A DNA stretch of 64,000 nt from Streptomyces sp. M41(2017) (GCF_002078175.1 NZ_MWFK01000002.1:1178001-1242000); one strand, 5' to 3'. Positions 8,546 to 17,676 are shown, counted from the stretch's first letter. A program made the numbers and translations. The notes: generated by a model not told the origin, from the letters alone.

Positions 8546-9091
8546 TCAGCGCACCGCGCCGGACGCGCCGGGCCTCAGGTGGTCGCGGATGATCCGTACC
8601 GCCGCTTCGGCGTTGTCCACGGTGATGGTGAAGGTGTGGCCGTCGCCCAGGCGCAGCACGACGCCCTCACCGCGGCGGACGATGACGGCGGTTCCCTGCT
8701 CGGGTCGCCATCGGTAGCCCCAGCCGCCCCACTGGCGCGGGGTGACCTGGGGGGCGAAGTCGGCGCCGACGACGGTCGACAGGGGGATGCGGCGACGCGG
8801 GAGCCCTATGTGACCGCACCGGACTTCCAGGCAGTCCTTGTCCACCTTCACGGCGACATGCACGAACGCGAGCGTGCCGAACAGGATGAGCAGTCCGGCC
8901 GCGATGCAGCCGACCACGGACATGATCAGCGGGGCGGTGCCCGAGGTCCAGCCGGAGTCGACCGCCAGCTCGATCCCGAGAGCCAGGCAGGCCACACCGC
9001 CGAGGGCGGGCAGCAACTGGACGCGGTTCCTCGCGCGACCGGTCCAGAGCTCCGGCAGCGGGATGGTTTTGCCGTGGGGGTGGTCCCTCAT
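8546..9091 (-). CDS. Two-helix membrane protein with PH-like domain
   Basis: About 181 residues. Two hydrophobic helices near residues 25-45 and 57-80 are followed by a basic, beta-rich C-terminal domain (LEVRCGHIGLPRRRIPLSTV onwards). This layout is seen in small actinobacterial membrane proteins with a bacterial PH domain. The ATG at 9091 was chosen because the residues after it look like a normal cytoplasmic start; no clear ribosome-binding site is seen. A perfect palindrome overlaps this start codon. The function is unknown. Confidence 0.65.
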   Translation of the reverse strand: MRDHPHGKTIPLPELWTGRARNRVQLLPALGGVACLALGIELAVDSGWTSGTAPLIMSVVGCIAAGLLILFGTLAFVHVAVKVDKDCLEVRCGHIGLPRRRIPLSTVVGADFAPQVTPRQWGGWGYRWRPEQGTAVIVRRGEGVVLRLGDGHTFTITVDNAEAAVRIIRDHLRPGASGAVR

Positions 9092-9100
9092 ACGTATGAG
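9087..9100. promoter_or_regulatory. 14-bp palindrome over a start codon
   Basis: CTCATACGTATGAG is a perfect palindrome that contains the proposed start codon of the PH-domain gene on the minus strand. It could be a regulator site or chance. Confidence 0.3.
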
Positions 9101-9201
9101 ACTACTCAGGTTCCGCTGAGCGGGCACCGGGTCGCGGAGCGTTACTCCCCCGGGTGGGCGATCCACCCGCCGACGGCTTCGTCATGGTGACGGCGCGTGC
9201 C

Positions 9202-9228
9202 GGTACCGGGGGTGTCCACCCGGGTACC
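9202..9228 (-). terminator. Possible terminator after racemase gene
   Basis: GGTACCGG and CCGGGTACC pair with one bulged base, about 75 bases past the stop of the racemase-like gene and upstream of the PH-domain gene. Confidence 0.35.
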
Positions 9229-9302
9229 ACCGGTGTCCAGGGCGTGTGCCCATCAGGTGCGCGGCATAGATGTGCGCGCGGACCCGGCGCGGCAGTCGTC
9301 AC

Positions 9303-10088
9303 TCAGTGTGCCGGGCTGACCGCCGCGAGGATGCGGCCTTCCTCATAGGTGAGGGCGGTCGCGGGCAGAGCGCCCTCCTGGCCGGACAGCAGCACCGTGA
9401 CCGTGGAGCGGGCGGGCGCCGCGGGGTCGGGTCCGGCGCCGATCCGGCGCAGCGCCTGCGCGGCGACCGCGCCGGCCGAGCCGTGCAGGACCAGGGGCGG
9501 GAGATCCGGGCGCTGCACGGCCGCGCGGATGCGTTCGGCGACCAGTTCGTAGTGGGTGCAGCCGAGGACGACGGCCCGCACATCCTGGGGGGTGCGCGCC
9601 GCAGCAGCGGCAATCGCCGCGTCGACGGCCGCTTCGTCGGCGTGCTCCACCGCGTCCGCGAGCCCGGGACAGGCGACCTCGGTGACCTCGACGTCCCCGG
9701 CGAACTCCGCGATGAGTCCGCGCTGGTAGGGGCTGCCGGTGGTGGCGGGCGTGGCCCAGATCGCGACGGGTCCGCCGCCCGCGGCGGCGGGCTTGATCGC
9801 GGGGACGGTGCCGATGACGGGCACGTCCGGCTCCAGCCGGGCGCGCAACGCCGGCAGGGCGCGGACCGAGGCGGTGTTGCAGGCGACGATCAGGGCGGCG
9901 GGCCGGTGCAGTGCGGCGGCCTCGGCGACGGCCAGGGCGCGGGCGGTGACGTCCTCCGGGGTGCGCGGTCCCCACGGCATGCTGCCGGGGTCCGAGGAGA
10001 GGACGAGATCGGCGTCGGGCCGCAGTCGGCGCACCGCCGCGGCAGCAGCGAGCAGGCCGATTCCGGAGTCCATGAGCGCGATCTTCAC
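9303..10088 (-). CDS. Aspartate/glutamate racemase family protein
   Basis: A 261-residue protein of the cofactor-independent Asp/Glu racemase family, close to MurI. The start MKIALMDSGIG holds the Asp-Ser pair, and the two catalytic cysteines are present as Cys70 (VACNTASV) and Cys177 (LGCTHYEL). It could therefore interconvert L- and D-glutamate for cell-wall or secondary metabolism. Most streptomycetes have a core murI elsewhere, so this may be a second, specialised copy. It is divergent from the glycosyltransferase gene with 58 bases between them. Confidence 0.8.
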   Translation of the reverse strand: MKIALMDSGIGLLAAAAAVRRLRPDADLVLSSDPGSMPWGPRTPEDVTARALAVAEAAALHRPAALIVACNTASVRALPALRARLEPDVPVIGTVPAIKPAAAGGGPVAIWATPATTGSPYQRGLIAEFAGDVEVTEVACPGLADAVEHADEAAVDAAIAAAAARTPQDVRAVVLGCTHYELVAERIRAAVQRPDLPPLVLHGSAGAVAAQALRRIGAGPDPAAPARSTVTVLLSGQEGALPATALTYEEGRILAAVSPAH

Positions 10089-10146
10089 CCGGTCACCATA
10101 GACGATCCGCCCCGGACGCCTTCCGCCGTGGGGCAGACTGCGGCGG

Positions 10147-11322
10147 GTGGACGCCCTCGTGTGGATCGCCGTCGGATCGCTGCTCGCCTGGCTGTGGCTG
10201 CTGCTCGGCCAGGGCTTCTTCTGGCGGACGGACGTCCGGCTGCCCGCGCGCGAGGCGCCGGCCGAGTGGCCCTTCGTCTGTGTCGTGGTGCCGGCCCGGG
10301 ACGAGGCCGGCGTGCTGCCCGAGAGCCTGCCCTCGCTCCTCGCCCAGGACTATCCGGGACGGGCCGAGGTGTTCCTCGTCGACGACGGCAGTTCGGACGG
10401 CACCGGAGAGCTGGCCCTCGACCTGGCGCGGCGGCACGGCGGTCTGCCGCTCACCGTCGGCTCGCCGGGCGAACCTCCGGCGGGCTGGACCGGCAAACTG
10501 TGGGCCGTGCGCCACGGCATCGGCCTGGCCCGCGCGCGGGGTCCCGAGTACCTCCTGCTGACGGACGCGGACATCGCGCACGAGCCGGGAAGCCTGCGGG
10601 AGTTGGTGGCGGCCGCCCGTACCGGGGGCTTCGACCTGGTCTCCCTCATGGCCCGGCTGCGCGTGGAGAGCGTGGGGGAACGCCTCGTGGTGCCGGCGTT
10701 CGTCTACTTCTTCGCTCAGCTCTATCCGTTCCGCCGGATCGCGGTGGACGGGGCGCGGACGGCGGCCGCGGCGGGCGGCTGCGTGCTGCTGCGCGCGGAC
10801 GCCGCCGAGCGGGCGCGGATCCCGGACGCGATCCGGCACGCCGTCATCGACGACGTGGCACTCGCCAAGGCGGTCAAGCGCGGCGGCGGCCGGATCTGGC
10901 TGGGCCTGGCCGACCGGGTGGACAGCGTGCGCCCGTATCCGCGGCTGCGCGATCTGTGGCGCATGGTCTCGCGCAGCGCGTACGCGCAGCTGCGGCACAG
11001 TCCGACGCTGCTCGCCGGGACGGTCGCCGGACTCGCGCTCGTGTACCTGGTGCCGCCGGTCGCCCTGCTGGCGGGACTCGTCACGGGCGCCGACCGGGCG
11101 GCGGCGGCCGGAGGGCTCGCCTGGGCCCTGATGGCGGCGACGTATCTGCCGATGCTCCGCTACTACCGGCAGTCCCCGTGGCTCGCTCCGCTGCTGCCGG
11201 TGACGGCGTTCCTCTATCTCCTCATGACGGTCGACTCGGCGGTGCAGCACTACAGGGGACGCGGGGCCGCGTGGAAGGGCCGCACCTACGCGCGGCCCGA
11301 CACCGCCCTCGACGAGGGCTGA
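10147..11322 (+). CDS. Family 2 glycosyltransferase (HpnB-like)
   Basis: A 391-residue membrane glycosyltransferase. It has one N-terminal helix (residues about 3-24), a GT2 domain from about 42 to 270, and three C-terminal hydrophobic segments. The nucleotide-sugar site shows VDDGSSDGT at 78-86 and LLTDADI near 140. Overall order and length resemble the hopanoid-associated HpnB group, but no hopanoid genes are nearby, so the acceptor remains unknown. Translation starts with GTG at 10147. Confidence 0.8.
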   Translation: MDALVWIAVGSLLAWLWLLLGQGFFWRTDVRLPAREAPAEWPFVCVVVPARDEAGVLPESLPSLLAQDYPGRAEVFLVDDGSSDGTGELALDLARRHGGLPLTVGSPGEPPAGWTGKLWAVRHGIGLARARGPEYLLLTDADIAHEPGSLRELVAAARTGGFDLVSLMARLRVESVGERLVVPAFVYFFAQLYPFRRIAVDGARTAAAAGGCVLLRADAAERARIPDAIRHAVIDDVALAKAVKRGGGRIWLGLADRVDSVRPYPRLRDLWRMVSRSAYAQLRHSPTLLAGTVAGLALVYLVPPVALLAGLVTGADRAAAAGGLAWALMAATYLPMLRYYRQSPWLAPLLPVTAFLYLLMTVDSAVQHYRGRGAAWKGRTYARPDTALDEG

Positions 11323-11349
11323 CGGACGTCCGGACGGCGCCGCGGGCGT

Positions 11350-12699
11350 TCACTTCCTGCCGGGTGTCCAGTTCATGCCCCAGCCGTAGACGTGGTCGAT
11401 GGTGCGCTGCGGGCTGACACCGCGCTCGGGGACCAGGTACCGGGCCTCGCGCTGGACGACGAGGTCGGTGCCGTTGCTGGAGATGAGGGCGAGCGCGCAG
11501 ACGGTGGAGGGGACCGTGCACTCGTCGAGGGAGAACTCGATCGGGGCGCCGTTCAGCGGCTGGAGGGTCACCGTGGCGTGCAGGTCGGCGAAGGAGCGGG
11601 CGCCCTCGTAGATGGTCACGAAGATGAGGATGCGGCGGAAGTCGTGCTTGTGGTCGAGGTTGATGCTGAGGTTCTCGCCGGTGTCCACGGCTCCGGTGCG
11701 GTCGTCGCCGTCGAGGTGGATGTACGGCGGCTGGTGCAGTGCGCCGAAGGCGTTGCCCAGGGCCTGGACGACTCCCTTGCGTCCGTCGCTCAGTTCGTAG
11801 AGGGCGCACAGGTCGAGGTCGAGGTCGGCGTGCATGGCGACGGCCCGGCCGCGCTTGCTGCCCCACCCCGAGAACTGCTTGCGCACCTGCCAGTTGAGGT
11901 TCACGCGCAGGGCACCGGAGGTGCCGCCCTGCTTGCTGAGCGAGACGGAGGGCGCTTCCTTGGTCAGCGTCACCTTGGAGAGACGGACCGGCGCCGGAGG
12001 GGCCGCGGGCTGCCACGGGTTCGCGGGCGGTGCCTGTGGCGGGTGCACGGTCACGGGCGGGGCGACCGGCGGAGGCACGGTGACCGGCGGGGCCGCGGGC
12101 GGCGGCGGTCCCTGCACCCGGGTGGCGGGCGAGGGCGGGGCGGGTGCCGGGGCGGCGTGCTGCGGCTCGTCCACGGTGATGCCGTAGTCGGTGGCCAGTC
12201 CTTCGAGACCGCTGCCGTAGCCCTGTCCGACGGCGCGGAACTTCCAGGCGCCCTGGCGGCGGTAGAACTCACCGAGCACGAAGGCGGTCTCCACGGTCGC
12301 GTCGGCACTGTCGAAACGGGCGACCTCCGTGCCGTCGCGCGCGTCGAGCACCCGGATGTGGAGGCCGGGCACGCGTCCGAAGGAGCCGCCGTCCGCGGAG
12401 GCGGCCAGGACCACCTTCTCGATCACCGGTTCCAGGCGCGGCAGGTCGACGAGCAGGGCGTCGGTCACCTGGCCGTCCGCGGTCCGCTTGCCCTCGTGGC
12501 GCACGGCGCCCGAGGTGTGCGCCGGCTGGTTGTAGAAGACGAAGTCGCCGTCCGATCGGACCTTGCCGTTCACCAGCAGCAGCGCCGAGGCGTCCGCGTC
12601 GGGCACCCCGGGGCCCGGTCGCCAGCCCAGCTCCACCCGCAGCGTGCTCGTCGGGACAGGAACATTGGATCCCTTGGACATGCTCATGTGCGCCCCCAT
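11350..12699 (-). CDS. Two-domain TerD family protein
   Basis: A 449-residue cytoplasmic protein with two TerD/CABP-type domains. They lie at roughly residues 1-190 and 256-449 and are joined by a 60-residue linker rich in proline and alanine. Hallmarks include VFYNQP, DLDLDLCALYEL and INLDHKHDFRRILIFVTIYE; acidic clusters fit calcium binding. TerD proteins belong to stress systems first seen as tellurite resistance and are numerous in Streptomyces; their biochemical role is unclear. Three in-frame ATGs exist at 12699, 12687 and 12681; 12699 has GGAG at a 7-base distance. It is divergent from the Pro/Gln/Tyr-rich small protein gene. Confidence 0.85.
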   Translation of the reverse strand: MGAHMSMSKGSNVPVPTSTLRVELGWRPGPGVPDADASALLLVNGKVRSDGDFVFYNQPAHTSGAVRHEGKRTADGQVTDALLVDLPRLEPVIEKVVLAASADGGSFGRVPGLHIRVLDARDGTEVARFDSADATVETAFVLGEFYRRQGAWKFRAVGQGYGSGLEGLATDYGITVDEPQHAAPAPAPPSPATRVQGPPPPAAPPVTVPPPVAPPVTVHPPQAPPANPWQPAAPPAPVRLSKVTLTKEAPSVSLSKQGGTSGALRVNLNWQVRKQFSGWGSKRGRAVAMHADLDLDLCALYELSDGRKGVVQALGNAFGALHQPPYIHLDGDDRTGAVDTGENLSINLDHKHDFRRILIFVTIYEGARSFADLHATVTLQPLNGAPIEFSLDECTVPSTVCALALISSNGTDLVVQREARYLVPERGVSPQRTIDHVYGWGMNWTPGRK

Positions 12700-12980
12700 C
12701 GCGTGTCTCCGCACCGGGTCCGAGCCCCGCGGGCCCCCCGGCTCCGTTCCCGCCCAACCTAATCCCCCGGCCCGCGGAACTCCCCCGACTCGGACCGGAA
12801 GATCCCCGGCCGACCGCCGGTAACCCGCAAGGAACTCGCCCTTTACACGATCTGAACCCGCTTTGGCGTCCTTTTTTGCCGAGTTCGCTCGCATTGGGGA
12901 TCCCGCATCACCGCGCACACGGAAAACAACCCTCTTATCGGTCTCCCCAACCAGCACATCGTGGGCTTAACTTATGTGCC

Positions 12981-13415
12981 ATGACCTCCCCCCGCTCCAC
13001 CTATGGCGGCGGTTACTACTCCGCCTTCCAGGACACCCCGATCTACGACTCCCTCGTCGCCGAGCGGGGTACCCCTCAGATCGCCCCGATCCGCGTTCCC
13101 TCCGCGTACGACTCGGGCAGCCACCTCCCCGCACTGCCGTCCGCTCTGCCCGCACTGCCGGCCGGCCCCTCGCACCAGGCCTCCTCGTACGGATACCAGC
13201 AGGCCCAGCAGCCCGCTCCGCTGCACCAGGCCCCCGCTCCGTACATCCCGCAGCAGGCGGGCGCCCCGCGCGGCTACCCCGGCCAGCAGCCGCAGCAGCC
13301 GCGCCCCATGTCGGGCAACACCGGTTACGAGGCGATGCGGCCCGCCGCTCCGCGCCCCGCGCCGACCCCGTACCAGGACCCGTACAACAACGGTCAGCAG
13401 TACCGCGGCTACTGA
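12981..13415 (+). CDS. Pro/Gln/Tyr-rich small protein (DUF6643-like)
   Basis: A 144-residue protein of low sequence complexity. It begins MTSPRSTYGGGYYS, and the second half is rich in Pro, Gln and Tyr with short repeats such as QQPQQPRP and YQDPYNN. I recall a conserved Streptomyces family with this start (DUF6643), of unknown function. No signal peptide or membrane helix is visible. No strong ribosome-binding site precedes the ATG. The character suggests a disordered, possibly condensate-forming or surface-interacting protein, but that is inference. Confidence 0.7.
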   Translation: MTSPRSTYGGGYYSAFQDTPIYDSLVAERGTPQIAPIRVPSAYDSGSHLPALPSALPALPAGPSHQASSYGYQQAQQPAPLHQAPAPYIPQQAGAPRGYPGQQPQQPRPMSGNTGYEAMRPAAPRPAPTPYQDPYNNGQQYRGY

Positions 13416-13451
13416 CCCCTTCGCGCCGGATTGTCGGTGCCTCCTGGCACC

Positions 13452-14285
13452 ATGGCGGTCATGGGGAACGCGGTACTGCACTCGATTCACGTCCATCCGG
13501 TCAAGGCGTTCCGGGCCCAGTCGCCCAGGGAGGCCCTGGTGGAGCCCTGGGGGCTGGCCGGAGACCGACGCTGGGTCCTGATCGACGCCGGGGGAAAGGT
13601 CGTCACACAGCGCGAGCAGCCGCGTATGGCGCTGGCCGCCGCCGAGATCCTCTCGGACGGCGGTCTTCGTCTGTCCGCCGAGGGCAGCGCTCCGGTGACC
13701 GTCCCCGTGCCGGAACCCGTGGGCACGACGACCGTCGAGATCTTCGGCGACAAGGTGGAGGCGGTGCTCGCCGATGCCGCCGCCCACGCCTGGTGCAGTG
13801 CCCGTCTCGGCGCCGACGTGCGTCTGGCCCACATGGACGACCCCGCCGTCCGCCGCCCAGTGGACCCGCTGTTCGCGCGGCCGGGCGAGACGGTCAGCTT
13901 CGCCGACGGCTATCCGCTCCTCGTCACCACGCTGGGCTCGCTCGACGCCCTCAACTCGTTGATCGCGCGGGGCGACCATCCCGACGAGGGCCCCCTCCCG
14001 ATGACCCGCTTCCGGCCGAACGCCGTCGTCTCGGGCACCGACGCCTGGGCCGAGGACGACTGGTCCCGTATCGCCATCGGGGACGTCACCTTCCGCGTCG
14101 CCAAGATGTGCGGGAGATGCGTCGTGACCACGACCGACCAGGACACCGCCGTGCGCGGCAAGGAGCCCCTGCGCACGCTCGCGCGCCACCGGCGTTTCGC
14201 GGGCAAGCTGGTCTTCGGGCAGAATCTGGTGCCCGAGTCCCGCGGAACACTGCATGTCGGCGACCCGGTCACGATCCTCGAATAG
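13452..14285 (+). CDS. MOSC domain protein
   Basis: A 277-residue protein with an N-terminal MOSC beta-barrel domain (HSIHVHPVKAFR, then GLAGDRRWVLID) and a C-terminal MOSC domain containing KMCGRCVVTTTDQDT, whose cysteines fit sulfur transfer. Relatives such as YcbX and mARC act on molybdenum cofactor or N-hydroxylated substrates. No iron-sulfur ferredoxin domain follows. ATG 13452 directly abuts a 6-bp hairpin (13436-13451); ATG 13461 is an equal alternative, giving a protein three residues shorter. Confidence 0.85.
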   Translation: MAVMGNAVLHSIHVHPVKAFRAQSPREALVEPWGLAGDRRWVLIDAGGKVVTQREQPRMALAAAEILSDGGLRLSAEGSAPVTVPVPEPVGTTTVEIFGDKVEAVLADAAAHAWCSARLGADVRLAHMDDPAVRRPVDPLFARPGETVSFADGYPLLVTTLGSLDALNSLIARGDHPDEGPLPMTRFRPNAVVSGTDAWAEDDWSRIAIGDVTFRVAKMCGRCVVTTTDQDTAVRGKEPLRTLARHRRFAGKLVFGQNLVPESRGTLHVGDPVTILE

Positions 14286-14295
14286 CCCGCGCGGG

Positions 14296-14323
14296 CCCGT
14301 CGCCCGGAGGCCGGGCGCACGGG
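14296..14323 (+). terminator. Hairpin after MOSC gene
   Basis: CCCGTCGCCCGG, loop AGG, and CCGGGCG-C-ACGGG pair with a single bulge. It begins 11 bases after the MOSC stop codon. Confidence 0.55.
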
Positions 14324-14471
14324 GAACCCCGGCCGCGGGCAGGATCGTTGAAGGCATGCGGGGCGGTCACGGAGGTCTTGGCGGAGAGGTGATTTCACTC
14401 TCTCTTCCCCGGCCATGGGCGTGAACGGCTCCGCGGGGGGTTATCACGGACGCGGAAGGGGGTGCGGGACG

Positions 14472-15077
14472 GTGCGTTCGCTCATCGGACTCTGGCGCTG
14501 GCGGCACAACCCGCTGCGCCGCACGACGGATCTCGTCGAGGCCTGGCTCGCCCTGGCCACCCTGGTGATCCTCGTCGTCGGAGCGCCCTTCGCCGGAGCG
14601 GCCGTCGGCGCCTCGGCGGAGCACGCGCTGCAGCAGGCCGTCCGGCATCAGCGTGCCGACCGCCACGTGGTGGCGGCCACCGTCGTCAGGACACTCTCCC
14701 ACGGGCCCCTGCAGTCCGACCCCGAGTCGTCGACGGCGCGGGACGTGCGCAGCCGGGTGATGGCCTCCTGGACGGCGCCGGACGGCACACGGCAGCGCGG
14801 TGTCGTGATCACCCTGCTCAAGTCGCCCCGTGCGGGAGCCCACTTCGCGCTCTGGACCGACCGGCACGGCCGCCTGGTGGGCCGCCCGCTGGACGGTGCC
14901 ACCGCCACGACGCACGCCGTTCTGGCCGGTTTCGGCGCGGCCGTCCTGACGGCGGGATGCGTGGAGTGCGGAAGACGGATGATCGTCTGGCACCTGGTCC
15001 GCCGGCGGTACGCGCACTGGGACCGGGCCTGGGACAAGGCCGGTCCCGACTGGGGCAAGGCGGGCACCGGCAGCTGA
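14472..15077 (+). CDS. Rv1733c-like membrane protein
   Basis: About 201 residues. The start RSLIGLWRWRHNPLRRTTDL followed by a membrane helix (about 25-47), a 90-residue extracytoplasmic domain and a second helix near 140-160 is the pattern of the actinobacterial Rv1733c-like family, whose function is unknown. The GTG at 14472 has GGAAGGGG nine bases upstream. An in-frame ATG at 14415 would add 19 residues but has a poorer ribosome-binding site. Confidence 0.7.
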   Translation: MRSLIGLWRWRHNPLRRTTDLVEAWLALATLVILVVGAPFAGAAVGASAEHALQQAVRHQRADRHVVAATVVRTLSHGPLQSDPESSTARDVRSRVMASWTAPDGTRQRGVVITLLKSPRAGAHFALWTDRHGRLVGRPLDGATATTHAVLAGFGAAVLTAGCVECGRRMIVWHLVRRRYAHWDRAWDKAGPDWGKAGTGS

Positions 15078-15092
15078 CGGCCCGCCGTCAGC
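15073..15092 (+). terminator. Hairpin over the stop codon
   Basis: GCTGACGG, loop CCCG, CCGTCAGC. The stop codon TGA lies inside the left arm. It separates the Rv1733c-like gene from the beta-helix/AAA gene. Confidence 0.45.
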
Positions 15093-15249
15093 GGTCAACA
15101 GCCCCTGTCCGCGCACGCTACGGTGGACCGGCCGCGCTGACCCGCACCGTCATGAGAGGCTGTCCGGCAGGGGCCTGAATCCCCGCCGACGGGGTATCAG
15201 CACGGCCTCGCAGGACCCGCGTACGACGAGGTGGGGGCACGACAGCGCC

Positions 15250-17676
15250 ATGGCACAGGGCACGGTCCAGGTGACGCACACCGGAACCTCGCGGTGGCGG
15301 CGCCGCACGGGTGAGTACGCATCGCTGGCCGCCGCCCTGGAAGCCGCGGCCGACGGTGACGTGCTCACCGTCGCTCCCGGCACCTACCGCGAGAACCTGG
15401 TGGTGGAGCGGGCGGTGACGCTCCGCGGCCCCGAGGGATCGCCCGGCTCGGTGCGCATCGCGCCGGTCGACGGCGTGCCGCTGACCGTCCGCGCCTCCGC
15501 CGTGGTGCAGGACCTGCACGTGGAGGGCCAGGACTCGGCGGCGCCCGCGCTCCTCGTCGAGGACGGCACGCCCGAACTGCTCGACGTGCGGATCGTGACA
15601 CGCTCCGCGGCCGGGATCGAGGTCCGCGGCGGTGCCCGCCCGACCGTGCGTCGCTGTACCGTCGACAATCCCGGCGGCGTCGGCATCGCCGTACTGGACG
15701 GCGGCGGCGGGGTGTTCGAGGAGTGCGAGGTCGTCGCGGCCGGTCAGTCGGGCGTCCTGGTCCGCGGGGGCGCGCATCCGCGCCTCGAGCGCTGCCGGGT
15801 GCACCACACCTCCGGTGCCGGCCTGTCGGTGACGGGCGAGAACTCGTCGCTGGAGGCGGTGGGTTGCGAGGTGTACGAGGTCAAGGGCTCCGGCGTGCAG
15901 GTCACCGCCCGGGCCACGGCCCACCTCACGGACTGCGATGTGCACCGGACCACCGCGGACGGCGTCACCCTGGACACGGACGCGGTCCTCACCCTCGCCG
16001 ACTGCCGCATCCACGACATCCCGGAGAACGCGGTCGACCTGCGGTCCCGCTCCGTGCTGACCCTGACGCGCACCACCGTGCGGCAGTTCGGGCGCAACGG
16101 CCTGTCGGTCTGGGACCCGGGCACCCGTGTCGACGCCAACCAGTGCGAGATCTTCGACAGCACCGGCGACTACCCCGCGGTGTGGGTGAGCGACGGGGCG
16201 ACGGCGGTGCTCGACTCGTGCCGGGTGCACGACGTGCCGGACGCGTTGTTCGTCCTCGACCGGGGTTCGCGCGCGGACGTCGTCGACAGCGACATCTCGC
16301 AGGTGCGCAACACGGCGGTGTCGGTGAGCGACGGCGCCACGGCGCAGCTCGACGACTGCCGTATCAGGGACGCCGCGACAGGGGCCTGGTTCCGTGATCA
16401 CGGCAGCGGCGGCACGCTCTCCGGATGCACGGTGGACGGCACCCAGACCGGCGTGATCGTCACCAAGGGCGCCGATCCGACGATCGAGCGCTGCACGGTG
16501 ACCTCGCCCGCCGAGGCCGGCTTCTATGTGTCGGCCGACGGGCGGGGCAGTTTCCTCAACTGCCGCGTGGCGGACAGCGGGGGTTACGGCTTCCATGTGA
16601 TCGACGGCTGCCGCGCGACGTTGCGCAAGTGCCGCACGGAGCGCTGCGCGCGCGGAGGTTACGAGTTCGCGGAAGGCGGCGCACCCGGCGCGGGACCGGT
16701 CGTCGAGGACTGCGCGAGCGACGAGAGCACCGGTCTGCGTGCTCCGGCCCACGAGACCGCCGTCGAGACGTCGCACCCGTCGCCGAGTCTGAGCGGGGCG
16801 ATCCCCGGCCAGCGCACCACCGCGCGGGAGCCGCTGGCGACCGAGACCGAGGCCACCCCGCCGGCGCGCGCCTCGAAGGCCGTCCTCGGTGAACTCGACG
16901 CGCTGGTGGGCCTGGAGAACGTCAAGCGCGAGGTGCGGGCGCTCACCGACATGATCGAGGTGGGCCGGCGCAGGCAGCAGGCGGGGCTGAAGGCGGCGTC
17001 CGCCCGCCGGCATCTCGTCTTCACCGGCTCCCCCGGTACCGGCAAGACGACCGTGGCCCGGCTGTACGGCGAGATCCTCGCCTCGCTGGGTGTGCTGGAG
17101 AAGGGACATCTCGTCGAGGTGTCCCGGGTGGACCTCGTCGGCGAGCACATCGGGTCGACCGCGATCCGTACCCAGGAGGCGTTCGACCGGGCGCGCGGCG
17201 GCGTGCTGTTCATCGACGAGGCGTACGCGCTGTCGCCGGAGGACTCGGGTCGCGATTTCGGGCGTGAGGCCATCGACACCCTGGTGAAGCTGATGGAGGA
17301 CCACCGGGAGGCGGTGGTGGTGATCGTCGCGGGGTACACCGTCGAGATGGAGCGGTTCCTGTCGGTCAACCCCGGTGTGGCGTCGCGTTTCTCGCGGACC
17401 ATCACCTTCAACGACTATCTCCCCGACGAGCTGTTGCGCATCGTGGAGCAGCAGGCCGAGGAGCACGAGTACCGGCTCGGCCCGGGTGCGGCCGAGGCGC
17501 TCCTGAAGTACTTCACGGCGATTCCCAAGGGCGCGGCGTTCGGCAACGGCCGTACGGCTCGGCAGACGTTCGAGGCGATGGTGGAGCGGCACGCGGGCCG
17601 GGTCGCCCAGCTGGACGAGCCGAGCACGGACGATCTGACACTGCTCTACTCCGAGGATCTGCCGGAGCTGTCCTGA
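15250..17676 (+). CDS. Right-handed beta-helix / AAA+ ATPase fusion
   Basis: An 808-residue fusion. Residues about 20-505 are a right-handed parallel beta-helix. Roughly 20 turns with regularly spaced Cys, Asp and Gly (for example LERCRVHHTSGAG, LTDCDVHRTTADG) resemble pectate-lyase-like or NosD repeats. A linker of about 55 residues rich in Ser, Thr and Pro follows. Residues 560-800 are a CbxX/SpoVK-type AAA+ ATPase with Walker A GSPGTGKTT (593-601), Walker B VLFIDEA (Asp656-Glu657), and a typical arginine near ASRFSRT. The ATPase part resembles EccA of type VII secretion, but no other secretion genes are here. There is no signal peptide, so it is probably cytoplasmic. Start ATG 15250. Confidence 0.85.
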   Translation: MAQGTVQVTHTGTSRWRRRTGEYASLAAALEAAADGDVLTVAPGTYRENLVVERAVTLRGPEGSPGSVRIAPVDGVPLTVRASAVVQDLHVEGQDSAAPALLVEDGTPELLDVRIVTRSAAGIEVRGGARPTVRRCTVDNPGGVGIAVLDGGGGVFEECEVVAAGQSGVLVRGGAHPRLERCRVHHTSGAGLSVTGENSSLEAVGCEVYEVKGSGVQVTARATAHLTDCDVHRTTADGVTLDTDAVLTLADCRIHDIPENAVDLRSRSVLTLTRTTVRQFGRNGLSVWDPGTRVDANQCEIFDSTGDYPAVWVSDGATAVLDSCRVHDVPDALFVLDRGSRADVVDSDISQVRNTAVSVSDGATAQLDDCRIRDAATGAWFRDHGSGGTLSGCTVDGTQTGVIVTKGADPTIERCTVTSPAEAGFYVSADGRGSFLNCRVADSGGYGFHVIDGCRATLRKCRTERCARGGYEFAEGGAPGAGPVVEDCASDESTGLRAPAHETAVETSHPSPSLSGAIPGQRTTAREPLATETEATPPARASKAVLGELDALVGLENVKREVRALTDMIEVGRRRQQAGLKAASARRHLVFTGSPGTGKTTVARLYGEILASLGVLEKGHLVEVSRVDLVGEHIGSTAIRTQEAFDRARGGVLFIDEAYALSPEDSGRDFGREAIDTLVKLMEDHREAVVVIVAGYTVEMERFLSVNPGVASRFSRTITFNDYLPDELLRIVEQQAEEHEYRLGPGAAEALLKYFTAIPKGAAFGNGRTARQTFEAMVERHAGRVAQLDEPSTDDLTLLYSEDLPELS

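Noticed and set aside
15250..17676. Assigning the AAA+ protein as EccA of a type VII secretion system
   Set aside because: No EccB, EccC, EccD, Esx or mycosin genes are in the window, and the N-terminal domain is a beta-helix rather than TPR.
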